Source: Hydrogenophilales bacterium
Lineage (GTDB): Bacteria > Pseudomonadota > Gammaproteobacteria > Burkholderiales > Thiobacillaceae
Assembly (NCBI GenBank): GCA_016719465.1
Contig: JADJYY010000038.1
Coordinates: forward strand, 1-64,000
DNA: 64,000 bases
Direction of reading: 5' to 3'
The notes beneath the pieces were generated by a model that worked only from the letters and a program-made list of their open reading frames with translations, had not been told where the DNA came from and searched no databases. Positions within the stretch are counted from its first letter, which is position 1; every line of letters begins with the position of its first letter. Positions 32,254-39,657 of the stretch are shown here, piece by piece. The position numbers and the translations under genes were made by a program.

Positions 32254-33216
32254 ATGCTGGAAATCGGTCTTTACGGACTCGGCCGCATGGGCGGCAACAT
32301 GGCGCGGCGGCTGGCGCGGGGCGGGGTCAGGGTGCACGCCCTGAACCGCAGTTTCGAGGTGGCCGACAAACTCGCCGGCGAGGAGCCCAACGTGGTGGCG
32401 CACCGCGCGGCCCGGGAGATGGTGGCGGGCCTGGCCGCGCCGCGCGTGGTCTGGCTCATGCTGCCGGCGGGGGCGGCCACCGACGGCGCCATCCGCGAAC
32501 TCTCCGCCCTGCTCGCCCCCGGCGACCTGCTGGTGGACGGCGCCAACGGCTTCTACCAGGACGCCATGCGCCGATCCGGCGAGCTGGAGGCCGCCGGCAT
32601 CCGTTTCGCCGACGTGGGCGTCTCCGGCGGCGTCTGGGGTCTGGCCAACGGCTACTGCCTGATGGCCGGCGGTTCCGACCACGACATGACCCGCCTCATT
32701 CCCTTCCTGAAAGTATTGGCGCCCACGCCGGACACTGGCTGGCTGCACGCCGGCCCGGTGGGCGCCGGCCACTTCACCAAGATGGTCCACAACGGCATCG
32801 AGTACGGCATGATGCAGGCGTTGGCGGAAGGCTTCGCCCTGCTCGGCGCGAAGAAGGCATTCGACCTGGATCTGGCCGCCATTTCCGAACTCTGGCGCCA
32901 TAGTTCCGTGGTGCGCTCCTGGCTGCTGGACCTCACCGCCGACTTCCTGAAGAACGACCAGAGCCTGGAGGGCATCGCCCCCCAGGTGGCCGATTCCGGC
33001 GAGGGCCGCTGGACCGCCCTGGAAGCCATCAACCTGGGCGTGCCCACGCCGGTCATGACCCTGGCCCTGATGAGCCGCTTCGCCAGCCAGGGCCAGGGCG
33101 ACTTCGCCAACCGGATGCTGGCCATGATGCGCAAGGGCTTCGGCGGCCACGCGGTGAAGGAGGGCGCGGGCGAGACTACTCCCCCATTTCATAAAGGGGG
33201 GCTGGGGGGGATTTAA
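32254..33216 (+). CDS. gnd: 6-phosphogluconate dehydrogenase (decarboxylating, short type)
   Basis: This 320-residue protein belongs to the short, NAD-preferring GndA/YqeC type. The N-terminal Rossmann motif is GLYGLGRMGGNMARRL. VDGANGFYQDAMRR, GVSGGVWGLANGYCLMAGG and the catalytic GPVGAGHFTKMVHNGIEYGMMQ with the key Lys and Asn follow. It produces ribulose-5-phosphate. zwf follows after 95 bases, and rpe is elsewhere in the window. The normal ending around GGHAVKEG is extended by 16 residues that are translated from a C/G-rich palindromic repeat, which supplies the stop codon. Confidence 0.92.
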   Translation: MLEIGLYGLGRMGGNMARRLARGGVRVHALNRSFEVADKLAGEEPNVVAHRAAREMVAGLAAPRVVWLMLPAGAATDGAIRELSALLAPGDLLVDGANGFYQDAMRRSGELEAAGIRFADVGVSGGVWGLANGYCLMAGGSDHDMTRLIPFLKVLAPTPDTGWLHAGPVGAGHFTKMVHNGIEYGMMQALAEGFALLGAKKAFDLDLAAISELWRHSSVVRSWLLDLTADFLKNDQSLEGIAPQVADSGEGRWTALEAINLGVPTPVMTLALMSRFASQGQGDFANRMLAMMRKGFGGHAVKEGAGETTPPFHKGGLGGI

Positions 33217-33281
33217 CCCGGCTCGCCCGCAGGAAACGTCGAGAAATCCCCCCTGTCCCCCCTTTGCAAAAGGGGGGAACC
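33181..33281. repeat. C/G-rich inverted repeat between gnd and zwf
   Basis: Two related hairpin units in inverse orientation: CCCCCATTTCATAAAGGGGG (33181-33200) followed by GGGGGGGATTT, and AAATCCCCCC followed by CCCCCCTTTGCAAAAGGGGG (to about 33277). The ATTT/AAAT ends pair across a 30-base centre. This CCCCCTTT-type repeat occurs widely as an intergenic element in proteobacteria. Confidence 0.8.
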
Positions 33282-33311
33282 CCCACGTTATCCGCTGCGA
33301 AGGAATTCGCC

Positions 33312-34805
33312 ATGTTCGACCAGGAAACCCCGCTTCCCCCCTGCAGCTTCGTCATCTTCGGCGCCACCGGCAACCTGGCCACGCTCAAGCTGCTGCCCGC
33401 GCTGTACCGGCTGGAAGAGGCGGGCCGTCTGCCCGAGGGCCTGAGCCTCATCGCCCAGGGGCGGCGCGCGTTTGGCGAACAAGGCGACGAGGCCGGCTGG
33501 CGCGCCCATGTGGTCGAGTTGCTGGAACAGAAGCTCAAGCCCGAGCCGGCCGTGCTCGCCCGCTTCATCGCCCGCTTCGACTACCTGCGCGGCGAACTGG
33601 CCGAGGGCGACACCTACACCCGGCTCAAGGAAGTCCTGGCCAGGCCCAAGATGGGCGTGTGCTCCAACGTGGTGTTCTACCTGGCCATCAAGCCCGGCGA
33701 CTTCGCCGCGGTGATCAAGCACCTGGACGCCTGCGGCCTCAACAAGCCCCGGGGCCTGCACCGCATCGTGGTGGAAAAGCCCTTCGGTTCCGACATCGAA
33801 TCCGCCCGCGTGTTGAACCAGCTCCTGCACCGCTACTTCGAGGAGGAGCAGGTGTTCCGCATCGACCATTACATGGGCAAGGAAACGGTGCAGAACCTGC
33901 TGGTGTTCCGCTTCGCCAACACCCTCATCGAGAACCTGTGGAACCGCAACTACATCGACCACGTGCAGATCACCGTGGCCGAGGAGGTTGGCATCGGCAA
34001 CCGGGCCGATTACTACGACAAGGCCGGCGCCATGCGCGACATGCTGCAGAACCACCTGATGCAGCTCATGACCCTGGTGGCCATGGAGCCGCCGCCGGCC
34101 CTGGAAGCGGACGCCCTGCGCGACGAGAAGGTGAAGGTGCTGCGCTCCATCCGCCCCATCCCGCGCCGTTCCGTTCATGCCCACGCCTTCCGCGCCCAGT
34201 ACAAGGCCGGCCGCATCGGCGGGGGGATGGTGCCGGGCTACCAGGACGAGGCGGGCGTGGAAGCGGATTCCGTCACCGAAACCTTCGTCGCCGCCAAGTT
34301 CTACATCGACAACTGGCGCTGGCGCGGCGTGCCCTTCTACCTGCGCACCGGCAAGCGCCTGAAGCAGAACCTGTCCATGATCGCCATCCGCTTCCGCCAC
34401 CCGCCCCAGCAACTGTTCCGGGAAACACCCCTGGAACAACTGGAGCCCAACTGGATCGTGCTCTCCATCCAGCCGGAGGAATCCATGCACATGGAACTCC
34501 ACGCCAAGCAGCCGGGTCTGGGCATGGACACCCGGGTGCTCAAGCTCAACGCCAGCTACCGGAATCCGGACGACCAGCCGCTGGACGCCTACGAGGCGCT
34601 GTTGCTGGACGTGATCGAAGGCGACCGCACCCTGTTCATCCGCTTCGACGAGGTGGAATGGGCCTGGCGCGTGGTGGACCCCATCCTCAAGCACTGGGCC
34701 CAGGAACGGGACTTCATCCACGCCTATCCGGCCGGAAGCTGGGGGCCCATCGAGGCCAACCGCCTGTTCGACGGCGAGGATACGGAATGGCGCAACGGCG
34801 TCTGA
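33312..34805 (+). CDS. zwf: glucose-6-phosphate 1-dehydrogenase
   Basis: The ATG at 33312 has a GAAGGA site and gives 497 residues. The frame opening at 33264 would start in the repeat. NADP-binding FVIFGATGNLATLKLLPALY, the VEKPFGSD block and the active-site RIDHYMGKETVQNLL motif are present, as is the C-terminal FRETPLEQLEPNWIV region. It catalyses the first step of the oxidative pentose phosphate or Entner-Doudoroff routes. gnd upstream on the same strand gives the next oxidative step. Confidence 0.95.
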   Translation: MFDQETPLPPCSFVIFGATGNLATLKLLPALYRLEEAGRLPEGLSLIAQGRRAFGEQGDEAGWRAHVVELLEQKLKPEPAVLARFIARFDYLRGELAEGDTYTRLKEVLARPKMGVCSNVVFYLAIKPGDFAAVIKHLDACGLNKPRGLHRIVVEKPFGSDIESARVLNQLLHRYFEEEQVFRIDHYMGKETVQNLLVFRFANTLIENLWNRNYIDHVQITVAEEVGIGNRADYYDKAGAMRDMLQNHLMQLMTLVAMEPPPALEADALRDEKVKVLRSIRPIPRRSVHAHAFRAQYKAGRIGGGMVPGYQDEAGVEADSVTETFVAAKFYIDNWRWRGVPFYLRTGKRLKQNLSMIAIRFRHPPQQLFRETPLEQLEPNWIVLSIQPEESMHMELHAKQPGLGMDTRVLKLNASYRNPDDQPLDAYEALLLDVIEGDRTLFIRFDEVEWAWRVVDPILKHWAQERDFIHAYPAGSWGPIEANRLFDGEDTEWRNGV

Positions 34806-34892
34806 TTGGTATGCATGTATCAAGTTTGGCGGCGGGGTGCCGTTATCCCCGCCAAGTTCATCGCCACCGCATTTTCCATTAGGGGGAACAGC

Positions 34893-35432
34893 ATGTCCGA
34901 AGTGAAAGCCACCGCAAGCAAGGGAACCACCAAGAAAGCCGCCGTCACGGAAACCGCCAAGCCCAAGAAGGCCGCGCCGGCTTCCGCCAAGGCGCCCGCC
35001 GCCGGCAAAGCCGCAACCGCCAAGCCGTCGGCCTCCTCCGCGGCTCCGGCGACGGCCAAGCCCAGGAAGGCCGCCGTTTCCAAGGCGGCGAGTCCGGCAT
35101 CCGGAAAAGCCGCCGCCGCCGACAAGGCCACAGCCGCGAAACCGGCGCCCAAGGCGGCCGCAAAGGTAGCCACCAAAGCGGCGACCAAGACGGCCACCAA
35201 AGCGGCGACCAAGGTTGCCGCAGCCAAGCCCGCGGGCGAGGTGAAGAAAAAAGCCCCCGCCACGAAGAAACTCATCGCCAAGCCCTCCGCCCCCTCCCCG
35301 GAAGAACGCCAGCGCTGGGTCGCCACGGCGGCCTACCACCGCGCCGAGAAACGCGGCTTCGCCCCGGGTTACGAGGTGCAGGACTGGCTGGACGCGGAGG
35401 CGGAAATCGCCGAGTTGGTTGGCAAGGCCTGA
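34893..35432 (+). CDS. Ala/Lys-rich histone-like protein with DUF2934 domain
   Basis: The ATG at 34893 follows AGGGGGA and gives 179 residues. Residues 1-135 are a low-complexity tail of Ala, Lys, Pro, Ser and Thr, with repeated AATK/AAKPA units resembling histone H1 and AlgP tails. Residues about 137-175 form a DUF2934 domain (ERQRWVATAAYHRAEKRGFAPGYEVQDWLDAEAEI). The basic tail suggests DNA or polyanion binding; the role of the small domain is unknown. It is a single gene after zwf with an 87-base gap. Confidence 0.75.
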   Translation: MSEVKATASKGTTKKAAVTETAKPKKAAPASAKAPAAGKAATAKPSASSAAPATAKPRKAAVSKAASPASGKAAAADKATAAKPAPKAAAKVATKAATKTATKAATKVAAAKPAGEVKKKAPATKKLIAKPSAPSPEERQRWVATAAYHRAEKRGFAPGYEVQDWLDAEAEIAELVGKA

Positions 35433-35473
35433 TTCGACAAGCAAGCCTGGATGGGTGGCCAGCCGTTGGTTAC

Positions 35474-35506
35474 GGCGCATTACGCCGGACGGCTAATGCG
35501 CCCTAC
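35474..35506 (+). repeat. REP-like palindrome, copy 1
   Basis: GGCGCATTA (35474-35482) and TAATGCGCC (35494-35502) flank an 11-base loop, followed by CTAC. A related copy in inverse orientation lies at 36021-36052, on the other side of the small lipoprotein gene. Confidence 0.75.
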
Positions 35507-35554
35507 GCGAGCTGCGCGGGCCAAAGTTGATGGAAGCGTCGCAAAGGAGGATTG

Positions 35555-35947
35555 ATGAGGATCCTGCTCGGTAATCTCATGCTTCTGACAGGCGTGTGCC
35601 TGGTTACATCGGCTTGCACGCTCGATGGTGTCCATCGCGACCAGGACTATCGCGATCATCGCCCGCAACGCGAGGGCGAATACAAGGAGAAATATTGGGA
35701 CGGCCCCTGCAAGATCGAGCGTGAGCAAAAACGCGACGGCGGCTACAAGGAGGAGCGCGAGTGCAAGGGGGTGGGCGAAGGGCGTTACCGTCATCCCCGG
35801 GGTGACTACGAGGAAAAGTACCAGGATGGCCCCTGCAAGATCGAGCGCGAATGGAAACGCGATGGCACCTACAAGGAAAAGATCGACTGCAAGGGCGGAG
35901 AAAAAAGAGGCAAGGAAGACAGAAGGGATGGCAGGGATCGTGATTGA
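35555..35947 (+). CDS. small lipoprotein with two 31-residue Cys repeats
   Basis: The ATG at 35555 follows a perfect AAAGGAGG and gives 130 residues (a TTG lies just before). Lipobox VTSAC marks a lipoprotein. The mature part has two copies of a 31-residue unit beginning EYKEKYWDGPCKIERE and DYEEKYQDGPCKIERE and ending ECKG/DCKG, so each unit has two Cys that could form a disulfide. It is very rich in Lys, Glu, Arg and Asp, ending in a charged tail. No family was recognised. The gene is bracketed by inverted REP-like copies, which could mark an insertion. Confidence 0.6.
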   Translation: MRILLGNLMLLTGVCLVTSACTLDGVHRDQDYRDHRPQREGEYKEKYWDGPCKIEREQKRDGGYKEERECKGVGEGRYRHPRGDYEEKYQDGPCKIEREWKRDGTYKEKIDCKGGEKRGKEDRRDGRDRD

Positions 35948-36020
35948 CCCGCTGGCCAGGTCGCTATCCCGCCGACGCGCCTCCCGGCAGCCCGACCCAT
36001 CCGCAGGGGGGCGGCCATGG

Positions 36021-36052
36021 GTAGGGCGCCAATAAGCGAAGCGCATTGCGCC
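36021..36052 (-). repeat. REP-like palindrome, copy 2 (inverted)
   Basis: On the minus strand: GGCGCAATGCGCTTCGC followed by TTATTGGCGCCCTAC. It has the same layout and CTAC end as the copy at 35474 but in opposite orientation. Confidence 0.7.
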
Positions 36053-36184
36053 GAATGGATGCGGCGCATGACGCCTGACGGTTATTAAACCGGCAAGCAA
36101 TATCACGTTCGGGGCTTCGACAAGCTTTCAAGCCTGAACGGATATCTTGTGTTTGATCACCGGGCTCATCTGCGGCCTACGGGC

Positions 36185-37084
36185 TCAGTCCCAGTAGGGC
36201 TTGGGCCCGAATCGGTTCACAAGAAAATCGATGAAGGTCCGCACTTTGGCAGGCAGGTGGCGTGTGGGTAGATAGAGGGCATGGACGTGCTGATCGATCG
36301 GGATGTATTCCGACAGCACGGCACGCAAGCGCCCGGCCTGGAGGTCCTGGCCGATGATGAAAGTCGGCAGCAGCGCCAGTCCAAGCCCGCCCAGCACCGC
36401 CTGGGACAGGGCCTCGTCATCGTTGATGCGTAGGCGGCCGGACACCGGCACTGCGATTTCGCCTTCCGGTCCCCGGAAACGCCACAGGCCCGGCTCTCCC
36501 GAGTGGATGTAATCCAGGCAGTTGTGGACCGTTAGGTCCTGGGGGACGTTCGGGACGCCGTGCCGCTCGAAGTAATCCGGGGTGGCGCACAGCTTGCGGC
36601 GCACCGGTGCCAGGCCGCGTCCCACCCAGTTGCCGGGCAGGTCCCGGCTGACCCGGATGACCACATCGAAGCCTTCCTCCGCCAGGTCCACGGGGCGATC
36701 GGTGATGGTCATGTCGACGTCGATCTCCGGATACCTGGCGAGGAAATCCGCCAGGGCCGGGGCCACGTGCAGGGTGCCGAAGGCCACCGAGGCCGCCACC
36801 CTGAGCGTGCCGCGCGGCTGGCCGTGCAGGCTGGCCACCAAGCGCTCGGCCCGTTCCGCCTCGTTCAGGATGCGGGCGCAGTGTTCCGCGAAGGCGGCGC
36901 CCACCTCCGTGGGGCTCACGTGGCGGGTGCTGCGGTTGAGCAGGCGCGCGCCCAGAGATTTTTCCAGCCGGGCCACAGCCTTGCTCACCGCCGAGCGGGA
37001 GGTGCCCAGACGCCGGGCAGCCTCGGCGAAACTGCCAGTTTCGCTGACCTGGGCGAACAGGGCCATGAGATTGAGATCCTGCAT
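36185..37084 (-). CDS. LysR-family transcriptional regulator
   Basis: The ATG at 37084 gives 299 residues, the family's usual length. A much longer frame to 37837 overlaps rnk and is spurious. The N-terminal helix-turn-helix is classical (ALFAQVSETGSFAEAARRLGTSRSAVSKAVARLEKSLGARL) and the substrate-binding domain has GTLRVAASVAFGTLHVAPALADFLARYPEIDVD. This is the subgroup related to DsdC/AaeR-like regulators, often acting on neighbouring oxidoreductase or efflux genes, but here the divergent neighbour is rnk. Target and effector are unknown. Confidence 0.9.
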   Translation of the reverse strand: MQDLNLMALFAQVSETGSFAEAARRLGTSRSAVSKAVARLEKSLGARLLNRSTRHVSPTEVGAAFAEHCARILNEAERAERLVASLHGQPRGTLRVAASVAFGTLHVAPALADFLARYPEIDVDMTITDRPVDLAEEGFDVVIRVSRDLPGNWVGRGLAPVRRKLCATPDYFERHGVPNVPQDLTVHNCLDYIHSGEPGLWRFRGPEGEIAVPVSGRLRINDDEALSQAVLGGLGLALLPTFIIGQDLQAGRLRAVLSEYIPIDQHVHALYLPTRHLPAKVRTFIDFLVNRFGPKPYWD

Positions 37085-37218
37085 GACCGCATTGTAGCTT
37101 CTCTGGAACCAGTCTGATGCCCTGTGCGGGCCTACTCCCACCCCCCTCCCGCCTCTATCATGAAACCAAGCCGATGCCGCCCAGTGCGGCCAAATCACCA
37201 TTGATAACGGGTAAAGCC

Positions 37219-37581
37219 ATGAATACTGAAGAATTGATGATCTCCGACCGGGACTATTCCCGGCTAGCCGCCCTGGCCGCCGACGCGGCCCTGGGCGAGG
37301 AACTGGACCGGGCCACTGTCGTTCCGGAAGAACGCATGCCGGCGGACATCGTGCGCATGCATTCCCGTGTCGCCTACGTCGATGAAACCACTGGCGCGCG
37401 CCGGGAGGTGGAGCTGGTGTTCCCCGAAGAGTCTGACATGGCGCGGGGCAAGGTGTCCGTCCTGGCCCCCGTGGGCGCCGCGTTGCTGGGGCTGCGGCTG
37501 AACCAGTCCATCGAATGGTCCTTCCCGGACGGGCGGCCCCGGCGCCTGCGGGTGGACGGTATCCTGGCGCCGGAGGGATGA
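37219..37581 (+). CDS. rnk: regulator of nucleoside diphosphate kinase, Rnk
   Basis: This 120-residue protein has the GreA/GreB-type C-terminal fold without the long coiled coil: ELMISDRDYSRLAAL, VRMHSRVAYVDETTGARREVELVFPEESD, KVSVLAPVGAALLGLRLNQSIEWSFPDG. Rnk binds RNA polymerase in the secondary channel area and affects nucleotide pools. It overlaps the next gene as ATGA, coupling it to a protein related to elongation factor G. Confidence 0.9.
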   Translation: MNTEELMISDRDYSRLAALAADAALGEELDRATVVPEERMPADIVRMHSRVAYVDETTGARREVELVFPEESDMARGKVSVLAPVGAALLGLRLNQSIEWSFPDGRPRRLRVDGILAPEG

Positions 37582-38177
37582 ACATGAGCGCGCGACTCCA
37601 CTGGTGTGGCCCCGATGACGAAGAGGATGTCGTGGCACGGACGTTCGGCATGACCAAGCACGGCGATTTTCCGGTGGAGCAACTGGTGCGCCATGCCACC
37701 CTGCGCTTCCAGCGGGGCTTTGCCCACCAGGCCATGCGCCTGATCGAGGATTCGGACGCGTTCACCCTGGCGGCCGTGCCCGCCGGCCTGCTGATCCGGG
37801 GGGAGAACGAGGAAGCACTGGTCGGGCCGCTGGACATCCTGCGCCAGGTTCACGGCGAGGATTTGCGCGTGGCGCCCGCGCGCGCGCGCCATCTTTTCAT
37901 CGACGGCCGCTGGTGCGAGCCGATCATGCAGGTGCGGGCCCATGTTCAGCCCGAGCATCTTTCGGCGGTGCGCCAGGATTTCCTGGCCCTCGGCGCCACG
38001 CTCCTGGACATCGATTGCCTGGCGGATGGCTGGGTCATGCGCGCCGAGGCGCCCCTGCGCGATTTGCTCGGGTACGGTGCGCGTTTGCGCCGCCTGGCCG
38101 GGGGCGAGGCCAGCCACTGCATATGGCTGGACCGCTACGCGCCCCTGCAGCCTCCGCCCCTGGGCCGGGCCGCCTGA
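37578..38177 (+). CDS. stand-alone protein with an EF-G domain V-like C-terminus
   Basis: This 199-residue protein starts with an ATG overlapping the rnk stop. Residues 109-188 (DGRWCEPIMQVRAHVQPEHL, then ATLLDIDCLADGWVMRAEAPLRDLLGYGARLRRLAGGEASH) follow EF-G domain V closely, with its EPIM start, the VxAEVPLxxxxGYxxxLRxxTxG pattern and the final MxxxxY-like WLDRYAPL. The N-terminal 108 residues may be a remnant of domain IV or a new domain; no GTPase domain exists. A ribosome- or polymerase-linked role is suggested by the coupling to rnk. I know of no named family for it. Confidence 0.6.
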   Translation: MNMSARLHWCGPDDEEDVVARTFGMTKHGDFPVEQLVRHATLRFQRGFAHQAMRLIEDSDAFTLAAVPAGLLIRGENEEALVGPLDILRQVHGEDLRVAPARARHLFIDGRWCEPIMQVRAHVQPEHLSAVRQDFLALGATLLDIDCLADGWVMRAEAPLRDLLGYGARLRRLAGGEASHCIWLDRYAPLQPPPLGRAA

Positions 38178-38207
38178 GGCAAACCGCGCCGGGCGGACGG
38201 GCAGGGC

Positions 38208-39515
38208 TTATACCCGGTTGGTGAACCGGTAATTTTCCGGCAGCCCAAGGGTGTCCGCCCAGATGTTGCGGGCCCAGCCGCGCATCATTTCGAATTCCAG
38301 TTCGCTTTCCCGGTCGGAGACGCCGCTGCCGGGCTGGACTTCCATGCTCTTGTCGGCCGGGTTGTAGCGGAACACGGTGGCGACGTGGAAGGCGGTGTGG
38401 TCGGTGCTGGCGGAATAGCAGGTGCTGGTCACCACCGGCGCCGGGTCGGGCCGGCGGCCGTTGAAGATTTCCACCAGGGCGGAAGCGCACAGCTTGCCGC
38501 TGTTGTTGGCCAGGGCGCCGGCCTTGGACAGGTTGGACAGGATGGAGTCGCCCAGGATGTGAATGTGGGGGGCTTCGCTGGATTCGTGGGTGGTGTGGTC
38601 CACCGGGCACCAGGTGCCGTTGTCGCCGGTTCTCGCGCCCACCAGGGCGGTGACGGCGGCGGCGCGCATGGGTGGGATGAGGTTGACGACGTCGGCCTTC
38701 ACGTCCTCGAACTCGGTGGAGAGTTTCATGGCCTTGGCGTCGATGGCGCTGGCCAGGTTGCCCGGCCGGTAGTCGATCATGCTGTCGTCGCCGCCGAAGC
38801 CGTAGTGCTTTTCCCAGGCGGTGGTGAACAGGGCTTTCTTGGAGATGATGTCCTGGTTGCCGTCCAGGATGAGGATCTTGGATCTGGGCTTGGCCTTCTT
38901 GAAGTAATTGGCGATGAGGCTGACCCGCTCGTAGGGGGCGGGCGGGCAGCGGAACGGCGCCATGGGGATGGAGATGGCGAACACGCCGCCGTCCTTCATG
39001 GCTTCCAGTTGCCGGCGCAGGGCGACCGTTTCCGGGCCGGCTTTCCAGGCATGCTTGATGGTCTTGCGCGCCTCGGCGTCGTAGCCCCGCACCTGGTCGA
39101 ATTGCAGTTCCACGCCGGCGGCCAGCACCAGCCGGTCGTAGGGGAAGCTGTGGCCGCTGGCGGTGGTGACGTTGCGCTTGCCGGCATCGATGCGGGTGAC
39201 GCTGTCCCGCACGAAACGATCCACGGCTTCGCGGATGTAGCGGTAGGGGAAGGTGATGTCCTCGACCTGGTTGAGGCCGCCGATGACCGTGTTGGACATG
39301 GGGCAGGACACGAAATGGGGGCTGGGCTCGATGAGCGTCACCTCCACCCGGGGGTCCCAGAGCTTGAGATGGCGGGCGCAGGCGGCGCCGCCATAGCCGC
39401 CGCCGACGATGACCACCCGGGGGCGGGCCTTGGCGATGGCGGGGGCGGATCGGACGCCCAGGCCCAGGGCGCCGACGGCGGCGGCGATGAGGAAGTTGCG
39501 GCGTGGGGTGTGCAT
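38208..39515 (-). CDS. second FccB-like sulfide dehydrogenase flavoprotein (no cytochrome partner)
   Basis: The ATG at 39515 follows GAGGAC and gives 435 residues with a Tat signal (TPRRNFLIAAAVGALGLG) ending near AIAKA. FAD motif GGGYGG, Cys71 (SCPMSN), Cys190 (RCPPAPYER) and Cys303 (TWCPVD) match the FAD-linking and disulfide cysteines of FccB, and the protein aligns over its whole length with the copy at 13885. No cytochrome gene is adjacent; the neighbours are the rnk/EF-G-like pair (convergent) and a PAS-GGDEF-EAL gene. It may use FccA from the other locus, or another acceptor. Confidence 0.85.
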   Translation of the reverse strand: MHTPRRNFLIAAAVGALGLGVRSAPAIAKARPRVVIVGGGYGGAACARHLKLWDPRVEVTLIEPSPHFVSCPMSNTVIGGLNQVEDITFPYRYIREAVDRFVRDSVTRIDAGKRNVTTASGHSFPYDRLVLAAGVELQFDQVRGYDAEARKTIKHAWKAGPETVALRRQLEAMKDGGVFAISIPMAPFRCPPAPYERVSLIANYFKKAKPRSKILILDGNQDIISKKALFTTAWEKHYGFGGDDSMIDYRPGNLASAIDAKAMKLSTEFEDVKADVVNLIPPMRAAAVTALVGARTGDNGTWCPVDHTTHESSEAPHIHILGDSILSNLSKAGALANNSGKLCASALVEIFNGRRPDPAPVVTSTCYSASTDHTAFHVATVFRYNPADKSMEVQPGSGVSDRESELEFEMMRGWARNIWADTLGLPENYRFTNRV

Positions 39516-39657
39516 GGCGAGATGTCCTCGTCCTGAGTGGCCGGAGGGCAAAGGCTACAGGTTTTCGGCCGGGTAAGGCCATCCCCCATGCCGGCGGGCG
39601 CCGCCCTTCACCGCCCAGGCCGCGCCGCTTGCGGGGGCGCCCCATCTTGCGCGAGGA

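Noticed and set aside
33288..35480. A 730-codon minus-strand frame over zwf and the histone-like gene
   Set aside because: Mirror of the zwf codons followed by Gly/Leu-rich sequence opposite the Ala/Lys repeats; no domain.
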